Assembly: GCA_964392455.1 (NCBI GenBank)
Contig: CAYMPG010000004.1
Location: 1-64,000, forward strand
From: SFEL01 sp964392455
GTDB taxonomy: Bacteria; Bacillota; Clostridia; Christensenellales; CAG-138
Direction: 5' to 3'
Length of the DNA stretch: 64,000 nucleotides
Below, piece after piece: positions 58,301-64,000 of this stretch. Position numbers and translations under genes: made by a program. The notes beneath the pieces were generated by a model that made no database searches, was not told the DNA's origin, and saw only the letters and a program-made list of their open reading frames with translations. Within the stretch, counting starts at the first letter, position 1. Each line of letters opens with the position of its first letter.

Positions 58301-59587
58301 CTAAAACAGGTTTTCAGCAATTTCTCTCCATCGGTTCAAAAGGTAACCCAGAGCCAGCATATCTGCGCTTCCCCCAGGTGACAGGTTTCTTTCCGTAAGC
58401 TCGGTATCCAGCCTATTCAGCTCATTTATCCGCTGCCCAACGGGCAGGCGGCTTATTTCCCTTGCCCTCATTTGAACAAAGCCAAGCCCCTCCCTGCCCC
58501 CTCTGTGGAGCAAATTGGTATCCTCAAGAAAGCACATCACATCGCACAGGGCAAGGGGGCCGGGGTCTTCCCCAATATCAGTATATTCCCTTAGCCTTTC
58601 CGCTGCAAACTGTGCGGACTTAAACCCCTGAGCTGCCTCACCAACAGCTCCCTTTGCCCCATAGCGAAGGTATGCCCCATTGCCATTGGTCTTTGGCTCC
58701 TCCATGGCGTCCCTTAGTCGCTGATCATGGTCCTCCCGTGCAAGCGCTACTGCATTTTCCACCGGGTCTCCGCCTACGGTAACAGCCTTGCCCATGCCTG
58801 CAAGCAGCAGCCCCATTGAGTATACCATGCCCTTATGGGTATTCACACCGCCGGTCGCCTCAAGCATGGCCTGTTCGCCTTCTATTCCGGCTTTTCTCAG
58901 CGTTTTCATGCCTGCATCCAGCATGCCCATATATGCAGCCTGCTCAAAGAACGGCCTTATAGCCTCTGCGCTTATTTCAAACAGGCCAATGTCCATATCC
59001 CGGTGTGCTCCGTTATTCTGTCTGTCCACCAGCCCCGGCTTTGGCGTAGCATACAATTCATCCAGCAATGATAAATACCCCGCCCGGCCAAGCACCTTAG
59101 CCCCGCAGTCATACAGCAGCCTTTGAGTTGCTTCCTTTATCACATCCAGCCCGTGAGTCCTGCTCCTTGCACATTCCTGCGCCGGCCTTGAGCATACAAG
59201 GCAGCTCCTTTGTATTTCCCGGGATATTTTTCCAGCCCCATCCATCACATCCATGTCAAACAGCCGGGCGGCCGGAAAGCTCTCCTCTATGCTCCGGGTT
59301 ATCGCCTTGACATCTGCGGCCTGCATATCCACCAGCACGTACCCTTCAGGCCCTGTCACATCGTCTATTATTATCCGCCGTATAATGCTGCCGGCAAATG
59401 CGGCATCCAGCGCCTTCATACCCTCATCAAAGCACAGCCTTATCAGCGGAGTGCGCTTAACATCCCCCGCAATATTCATCGTAAAGCATATAAGGCAGCT
59501 CCCATTCTGCATAAGTTCCCTCTGCATGGCCGCCCTGCGCTCCCGTGCCGCCAGCATTTCATTTAAAGCAACGGAGTATTTCTTCAT
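58301..59587 (-). CDS. citXG: CitX-CitG fusion (citrate lyase prosthetic-group synthase/transferase)
   Basis: 428 residues from the ATG at 59587 (GGAG at 7 nt), overlapping the citC end by 29 nt. The N-terminal third is CitX, which attaches the phosphoribosyl-dephospho-CoA group to CitD (FPAARLFDMDVMDG motif). The rest is CitG, which makes the triphosphoribosyl-dephospho-CoA precursor (ATPKPGLVDRQNNGAHRDMD and TGGVNTHKGMVYSMGLL). Fused CitXG occurs in several Firmicutes and gamma-Proteobacteria. It serves the citDEF complex encoded divergently. Confidence 0.94.
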   Translation of the reverse strand: MKKYSVALNEMLAARERRAAMQRELMQNGSCLICFTMNIAGDVKRTPLIRLCFDEGMKALDAAFAGSIIRRIIIDDVTGPEGYVLVDMQAADVKAITRSIEESFPAARLFDMDVMDGAGKISREIQRSCLVCSRPAQECARSRTHGLDVIKEATQRLLYDCGAKVLGRAGYLSLLDELYATPKPGLVDRQNNGAHRDMDIGLFEISAEAIRPFFEQAAYMGMLDAGMKTLRKAGIEGEQAMLEATGGVNTHKGMVYSMGLLLAGMGKAVTVGGDPVENAVALAREDHDQRLRDAMEEPKTNGNGAYLRYGAKGAVGEAAQGFKSAQFAAERLREYTDIGEDPGPLALCDVMCFLEDTNLLHRGGREGLGFVQMRAREISRLPVGQRINELNRLDTELTERNLSPGGSADMLALGYLLNRWREIAENLF

Positions 59588-60530
59588 ATGTTGTCTCCGG
59601 CACAAGCTCCCTTGTCTTATCTGTTTCTCCGGCCGCAATAAGCTGTCGCACACGGCCCGCGCTTATGTTATCCAGCCGCTCCAGCTCTATAAGCTCAATG
59701 CCATAGCCGGGCAGCATATTTTTCAGCATTTTATTATACTCATTCGTTACCCTGCAAAAGGGCTCTGTGCCCACAAACCGCCTTACTATTCCCAGCGCCG
59801 GGGCTATCCTGCTGCCAAACAGCGCTATATCAAGCTTCGCCCTTATATTATCGGTGTGGCTTTTATCCTTTAAAAAGTAGGCCGGAAAGGTGGCTCTTGA
59901 TATGATATAATCGTCACTTTGATGCACAAGGCAGTTTTTAATATCCGCCGTGCCTTCCCTTACCAGCTTTATACGCTGCTCCGGTGAAAACATGGCTCCC
60001 TGCTCGCTAACAACAAACACATGGAGCCACTGGCACATGGAGGCCGCCTGCTCTATAAGGTATCTGTGGCCCAACGTAAACGGATCGCAATTACATACCA
60101 CTGCGCCGTTTTCTCCCGGCGGGCAGGGCAGCCCAGCCAGATACCGCTCCACCCCGTCCTTTCTGTTTTCCATGAGCAGCACCTGCGGAGTCTCTGCCAG
60201 CGGGGAAAAGCCCATTGCGGAAAATACGGCCCGGTACCTGGGCTTTGTGTATATAAAAAGATGGCTTATCCCCTTTGAATATGCTTCGCTCAGCAGCTCG
60301 GACATTACCGCAGCGCATGCGCCTGTGCCTTCGGCCTCAGGGCTTACAGCTATCTGCTTGATGACCTTCCCTACCCTTGCGGCAGTGGCAAGTATACTGC
60401 CCTCGTCATCCCTCATAAGCCACAGTATCTGCCAATCGTCATCGTCTCCCAGCCCCCTTTGGGCCAGAAAAGTGCGATAGCTGTTGCATAATTCATCATC
60501 TATTGGCCGCAGGCAGCAGGTTATATCCAT
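59559..60530 (-). CDS. citC: [Citrate (pro-3S)-lyase] ligase
   Basis: 323 residues from the ATG at 60530 (AAGGAGC at 7 nt); a longer in-frame version is not supported. Acetylates the CitD prosthetic thiol to activate citrate lyase. N-terminal GNAT-like domain (about 1-125, IKQIAVSPEAEGTGACAAVM) and C-terminal nucleotidyltransferase domain with GAVVCNCDPFTLGHRYLIE, the (H/N)xGH-type ATP-binding motif. Divergent from citDEF across 228 bp of control region. Confidence 0.94.
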   Translation of the reverse strand: MDITCCLRPIDDELCNSYRTFLAQRGLGDDDDWQILWLMRDDEGSILATAARVGKVIKQIAVSPEAEGTGACAAVMSELLSEAYSKGISHLFIYTKPRYRAVFSAMGFSPLAETPQVLLMENRKDGVERYLAGLPCPPGENGAVVCNCDPFTLGHRYLIEQAASMCQWLHVFVVSEQGAMFSPEQRIKLVREGTADIKNCLVHQSDDYIISRATFPAYFLKDKSHTDNIRAKLDIALFGSRIAPALGIVRRFVGTEPFCRVTNEYNKMLKNMLPGYGIELIELERLDNISAGRVRQLIAAGETDKTRELVPETTYEEILRCFK

Positions 60531-60599
60531 AGCATAAGCTCCTTTTTCAGGCATTTGCCAAAGCACCAGCAGGGCCATTCAGCCCCTTTAATACCCATA

Positions 60600-60628
60600 T
60601 ATATAACATAAAGTTATTATTACGGCAA
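60600..60628 (-). promoter_or_regulatory. Promoter of citC-citXG-lysR-acn
   Basis: TTGCCG, 17-nt spacer, TATATA on the minus strand, 69 nt before the citC start. The spacer contains a 5-5-5 palindrome. Confidence 0.6.
60603..60617. promoter_or_regulatory. Palindrome inside the citC promoter
   Basis: ATAAC-ATAAA-GTTAT, an interrupted palindrome of LysR-box size lying between the -35 and -10 boxes; possible repressor or LysR site. Confidence 0.4.
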
Positions 60629-60667
60629 AGACTTTTGTTTTTATACCCGCCGGCCCGGGCCATAGAT

Positions 60668-60684
60668 ATACAGAATATCTGTAT
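60668..60684. promoter_or_regulatory. 17-bp palindrome in the cit control region
   Basis: ATACAG-AATAT-CTGTAT, perfect 6-bp arms, 75 bp before citD. Placed upstream of both divergent promoters, it looks like a regulator-binding site. A further palindrome GGCCCGGGCC lies at 60652-60661. Confidence 0.5.
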
Positions 60685-60758
60685 TTGAATAAATTGAATT
60701 GTACAAAAGGCACAGGGCAGCACTAAAATTATATTGAAATACTCTCAGGAGGCATCGC

Positions 60759-61061
60759 ATGCAAATAGACCACATGGCATCCGCCGGGACGCTTGAATCC
60801 AGCGATATAATGATAACCATCGAGCCAGGCAGAGGAGATATACAGCTTACCCTCACCAGCTCTGTAATACAGCAATACGGCAGGCAGATAAAAAAAACCA
60901 TCATGGATACCCTTGCAAGGCTTGATGTGCAGGACGCCATCGTTACCGCCGTTGACAGTGGTGCGCTGGATTGCACCATAGCCGCCCGCACAGAGTGCGC
61001 CGTATTCCGTGCGGCAGGCTGTGCAGATGAAAATATACCATGGGGAGGTGCAGTAATATGA
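60759..61061 (+). CDS. citD: Citrate lyase acyl carrier protein (gamma subunit)
   Basis: 100 residues. Carries the phosphoribosyl-dephospho-CoA group on Ser14 in AGTLESSDIMI, at the same place as in the Klebsiella protein. TSSVIQQYGRQIKKTI and GALDCTIAARTECAVFRAAG are the other family blocks. CAGGAGG lies 7 nt before the ATG. The stop overlaps the citE start as ATGA. Confidence 0.94.
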   Translation: MQIDHMASAGTLESSDIMITIEPGRGDIQLTLTSSVIQQYGRQIKKTIMDTLARLDVQDAIVTAVDSGALDCTIAARTECAVFRAAGCADENIPWGGAVI

Positions 61062-61966
61062 GCCAGCATCCAAATAAAAACCGGCTCCGCAGGTCAATGC
61101 TGTTTTTAAACTGCCAAAAGCCCTCCCTCATAAAAGACCCTTATATCTACTCTCCGGATTCCATAATCCTGGACCTTGAGGATGCTGTGGCGGCAAACCA
61201 GAAGGACGCCGCACGCTTCTCCCTTTACCATGCCCTTAAGTCCATTGACTACAGGGGCATTGAGCGGGTAGTGCGTATCAACGGGCTGGATACCCCCCAC
61301 TGGAGGGAGGATATCCGTGCAAGCGTTGCAGGTGGTGCAGACGTGATACGCATACCCAAATGCACCTGCGCCGGGGACGTTCATACGGTGGAAGAATATG
61401 TGGCGAAGGCCGAGCGGGAATTTGGCCGCCCCGAGGGAGACACCCTGCTTATGGCAGCGCTGGAATCCTGCCTGGGCGTCATAAACGCATACGACATATG
61501 CCGCTCCAGCTCCCGCCTGATAGGCATTGCACTTTCCGGAGGAGATTATACCAAGGATCTGCAAACCCACATCACCTTTACGGGCGTTGAGCTGAATGGG
61601 GCAAGGCAGCAGATGATAATCGCCGCCCGTGCAGCAGGGGTGCAGTGCTTTGATACGGTATTTACCAACCTTAACGACATGGAGGCCTTCCGCAGCGAAA
61701 CCGAAATGATTCACCTTATGGGCTTTGATGGAAAATCCATCATAAATCCAAGGCAGATACCCATAGTGCATCAGATATTCACCCCCACCGCCAAGGAAAT
61801 AACATTTGCACAAAAGGTGGTGCAGGAAATAGATACCAAGCGGGCCCAGGGCATAGGCGTATTCACAGTGGATGGCAAAATGATAGACCTGGCCTTCTAT
61901 GATGGGGCAAAGCGCACGCTGATGCTTGCCAAGGCCGCAGGAATCTACAAAGGAGAGCTTGTATGA
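61058..61966 (+). CDS. citE: Citrate lyase beta subunit (citryl-ACP lyase)
   Basis: 302 residues from the ATG at 61058, which overlaps the citD stop; an in-frame start at 61040 is less likely because GGGGAGG lies just ahead of 61058. Splits citryl-S-CitD into oxaloacetate and acetyl-S-CitD. Landmarks are RRSMLFLNCQKPSLIKDP, ILDLEDAVAANQKDAAR with the metal-binding acids, LMAALESCLGVINAYDI and FDGKSIINPRQIPIVH. The stop overlaps citF (ATGA). Confidence 0.95.
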   Translation: MSQHPNKNRLRRSMLFLNCQKPSLIKDPYIYSPDSIILDLEDAVAANQKDAARFSLYHALKSIDYRGIERVVRINGLDTPHWREDIRASVAGGADVIRIPKCTCAGDVHTVEEYVAKAEREFGRPEGDTLLMAALESCLGVINAYDICRSSSRLIGIALSGGDYTKDLQTHITFTGVELNGARQQMIIAARAAGVQCFDTVFTNLNDMEAFRSETEMIHLMGFDGKSIINPRQIPIVHQIFTPTAKEITFAQKVVQEIDTKRAQGIGVFTVDGKMIDLAFYDGAKRTLMLAKAAGIYKGELV

Positions 61967-63519
61967 TAAACGCAGTAGGCAGAGATATACCTGACGAAAT
62001 CCTTGAAAAAACCGGCAAGGATATATTCCGTGGCTCATTTTACAATGACGGCAGGGTCTATAAGAAGGCCGCCCCCACGGTGCACGGCCTGTGCGACCCC
62101 GGGCGCAGCAAGCTGATAAGCTCCATCCATCAGGCGCTGACCCTCTGCGGCATACGGGATGGCATGACCCTCTCCTTTCATCATCACTTCCGCAATGGGG
62201 ATATGATAGTGAATATGGTAATGGAGGAAGTCCATCGCATGGGGATAAAGGATATTACCCTGTGCGCCTCCTCCCTCGGCACAGCCCACGACCCAATCGT
62301 GCCATATATTGAGGATGGCACCATCACCATGATATATTCCTCCGGAATGCGTGGGGAAATAGGCCGGGCGGTAAGCATGGGCAAGCTGAAAAACCCTGCC
62401 GTGCTTTACTCCCACGGCGGACGTGTACGCAGCATAGAGGAGGGCAGCCTGCATATTGATATTGCCTTTATCGGCGCACCCACTGCCGATGAATACGGCA
62501 ACCTCCGTGCCACCGGCGGCAAGTCAGACTGCGGAGTGCTGAGCTACGCCTATGCGGATGCCCAGTATGCCGACAGGGTGGTTGCCATTACGGATACCCT
62601 TGTACCATTTCCAAATATACCGGCCAGCATATCCATGGTAAACGTGGACTATGTATGCTGCGTGGATTCCATTGGAGACCCGGGCAAAATTGCCACCGGG
62701 GCAGCCAAACCTACCACCGATCAGCGCAAGCTCCTTATGGCAAAATGCTGCAGCGATTTCGTTGCCTCCACCTGCTACTTTAAGGATGGCTTTACCTACC
62801 AGACAGGCATCGGCGGCGCATCTATTGCATCCACCATTTACCTTGCGGAGGAAATGCGTAAGCGCAATATCCGCATGGGGCTGGGCCTTGGCGGCATTGC
62901 GGCCCCCATGGTGCACCTTATGGAGGAGGGGCTGATAGGCATGCTTGTGGATACGCAGGATTTTGACCTTGAAGCAGTGGTCTCCCTTTCCGCCCATCCG
63001 GACAGGCATATCGAGATAACCGCCAGCGAATATGCAAACCCCATGAACAAGGGCGCATATGTAAACAGGCTGGATTTTGTAATACTTGCCGCCCTTGAGG
63101 TGGATGTAAACTTTAACTGCAATGTGGTCACGGATTCCTCCGGCATAATATCCGGCGCACAGGGCGGACACCCGGATACAGCCGCAGGGGCAAAATGCAC
63201 CATCGTCATGACCCCCCTGCTGCAGGGGCGAAACCCCACCATCCGCACCCAGGCCACCACCATCACCACCCCCGGCGAAACCATAGACGTGGTAATAACG
63301 GATTACGGCATTACCGTAAACCCCCGGCGGCCTGACCTTATGGATGCGGCAAGGGCCTCCGGCCTGCCCCTTTATACCATGCAGGAGCTGAGGGATATGG
63401 CCTACGCCATAGCGGGAGAGCCTGACCCGGTGCAATTCAATGACAGAATAGTGGGCATAATCGAAGCCCGGGATGGCAGCATAATAGACGTGGTGCGGCA
63501 ATTCCGCCCCGCAGATTAG
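61963..63519 (+). CDS. citF: Citrate lyase alpha subunit (citrate:acetyl-ACP transferase)
   Basis: 518 residues, full length. Swaps citrate for acetate on CitD. Has GRDIPDEILEKTGKDIFRGS at the start, LSFHHHFRNGDMIVNMVMEE, and YTCQT-type central region seen as FTYQTGIGGASIASTIYLAE; the end includes ITDYGITVNPRRPDLMDAA. Together citDEF turn citrate into oxaloacetate and acetate. No citrate carrier or oxaloacetate decarboxylase gene lies in the window. Confidence 0.95.
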   Translation: MINAVGRDIPDEILEKTGKDIFRGSFYNDGRVYKKAAPTVHGLCDPGRSKLISSIHQALTLCGIRDGMTLSFHHHFRNGDMIVNMVMEEVHRMGIKDITLCASSLGTAHDPIVPYIEDGTITMIYSSGMRGEIGRAVSMGKLKNPAVLYSHGGRVRSIEEGSLHIDIAFIGAPTADEYGNLRATGGKSDCGVLSYAYADAQYADRVVAITDTLVPFPNIPASISMVNVDYVCCVDSIGDPGKIATGAAKPTTDQRKLLMAKCCSDFVASTCYFKDGFTYQTGIGGASIASTIYLAEEMRKRNIRMGLGLGGIAAPMVHLMEEGLIGMLVDTQDFDLEAVVSLSAHPDRHIEITASEYANPMNKGAYVNRLDFVILAALEVDVNFNCNVVTDSSGIISGAQGGHPDTAAGAKCTIVMTPLLQGRNPTIRTQATTITTPGETIDVVITDYGITVNPRRPDLMDAARASGLPLYTMQELRDMAYAIAGEPDPVQFNDRIVGIIEARDGSIIDVVRQFRPAD

Positions 63520-63532
63520 TTCCGTCATATTT

Positions 63533-63564
63533 AAAAAAGCCACCGGCTGAGCCGATGACTTTTT
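63533..63564. terminator. Terminator after citF
   Basis: AAAAG-CA-CGGC pairs with GCCG-TG-CTTTT with two mismatches around TGA, T-runs on both strands. It ends citDEF and the convergent surface-protein gene. Confidence 0.7.
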
Positions 63565-63587
63565 GTACGGTTTGGTGAAGATTTTAG

Positions 63588-64000
63588 CTACAGCCCCAGC
63601 CATGCGAGGATGCTGGCAAAAAGGGGCATATCCCCGGTCTTGGGGATGGCCACGGTATCGCAGTGGGCATTCATATCCGGGGTGAAGCTGGTGGTAACGG
63701 TGGTGCTGTGCCACTTTACGGTTATCCACCTTGCGCCGGGCTGCAGGCAGCTTACGCTGAACTCGCCGCCGTCTCCCACAAAGCCCACGGGCTGGCCGTC
63801 TATCTCCACGGATGTGGGCACGGCGGATTTGGAGCTACCGAAGCTGTTTCCACCATTGTACCACAGGTCAATGCCGCCGGAGGTGGGTGCAGCCGGAGCG
63901 ATTATCTCGATGGTGGCGGCAACAGTGCCCAGCAGCTTACCAACGGAGTTATTCCCTGTGGGCTTTTCCCTTATTTGAATTGTGTCGGTATACTTGCCGA
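63588..64000 (-). CDS. Surface protein with IPKTGD sorting-like end (C-terminal part)
   Basis: The frame is open to the right edge, so only the last 136 residues are present and the start lies outside. It ends in CDTVAIPKTGDMPLFASILA followed by WLGL and the stop. IPKTGD resembles the (L/N/I)PxTGD recognition site of sortase-anchored proteins, but the hydrophobic stretch is short and there is no Arg/Lys tail. The rest is beta-rich with VEIDGQPVGFVGDGGEFSV and APTSGGIDLWYNGGNSFGSS. A role in adhesion or carbohydrate binding is possible but not shown. Confidence 0.7.
   Translation of the reverse strand, partial: GKYTDTIQIREKPTGNNSVGKLLGTVAATIEIIAPAAPTSGGIDLWYNGGNSFGSSKSAVPTSVEIDGQPVGFVGDGGEFSVSCLQPGARWITVKWHSTTVTTSFTPDMNAHCDTVAIPKTGDMPLFASILAWLGL

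Overview
The window looks like a chromosomal piece of a spore-forming, anaerobic Firmicute (Clostridia, probably an Oscillospirales/Christensenellales-type gut lineage). Two alpha/beta-type small acid-soluble spore proteins, an orphan Spo0A-type DNA-binding protein, a T-box leader, clostridial-style PssA, ferredoxin-dependent 2-oxoacid oxidoreductase, citrate lyase and consensus sigma-A promoters support this. G+C appears to be in the mid 50s. AUA is a common isoleucine codon in ordinary genes, but AUC dominates in a few apparently highly expressed ones. The species cannot be named from the sequence.

Layout. 1-3241: end of a sugar ABC importer (binding protein, two permeases) and a YesN-like response regulator. 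3347-5732 (minus): aldo/keto reductase, tRNA-Leu, Spo0A C-domain protein and two spore proteins. 5965-12029 (minus): recG, fakA, an Asp23 protein, an HD hydrolase and an NlpC/P60 wall hydrolase. 12192-19037: ABC-F ATPase, then a LysR regulator divergent from an FAD oxidoreductase/ferredoxin reductase pair, and a secreted two-repeat protein. 19125-29091: recR-ybaB-dnaX, trpS, a DegV protein, and a hisS-aspS-rseC-glyA operon led by a T-box. 29462-30222: a six-tRNA operon, followed by an A+T-richer phage-like remnant (about 30260-31160).

31272-38831 is the metabolic centrepiece. A GntR/FadR regulator is divergent from ptb, buk, a MinD-like ATPase, korDABC and an aminotransferase. Together the enzymes could take an amino acid (most likely branched-chain) through its 2-oxoacid, acyl-CoA and acyl phosphate to a fatty acid, yielding ATP and reduced ferredoxin. 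The control region holds a TGTGA-N6-TCACA site and a 37-bp palindrome.

38956-45911: tRNAs Lys, Gly and Arg, a DUF2461 protein, an EamA transporter, a Pro/Thr-rich surface protein, pssA, a rhodanese-like lipoprotein, a ferredoxin-fused aldo/keto reductase and a GNAT acetyltransferase. 46150-55419: a peptide ABC importer in one minus-strand operon with a beta-lactamase-fold hydrolase and an M24 peptidase, divergent from a LysR regulator. 55426-63519: a citrate lyase locus (citC-citXG-lysR-aconitase divergent from citDEF). The right edge cuts a wall-anchored surface protein.

No CRISPR array, integrase, transposase, rRNA or dedicated defence system was seen. The main novelty candidates are the acid-fermentation module with its embedded ATPase and operators, the overlapping Asp/His codons in the hisS-aspS T-box, the orphan Spo0A effector, the FAD/ferredoxin reductase pair, and the long hairpins inside the tRNA operon.
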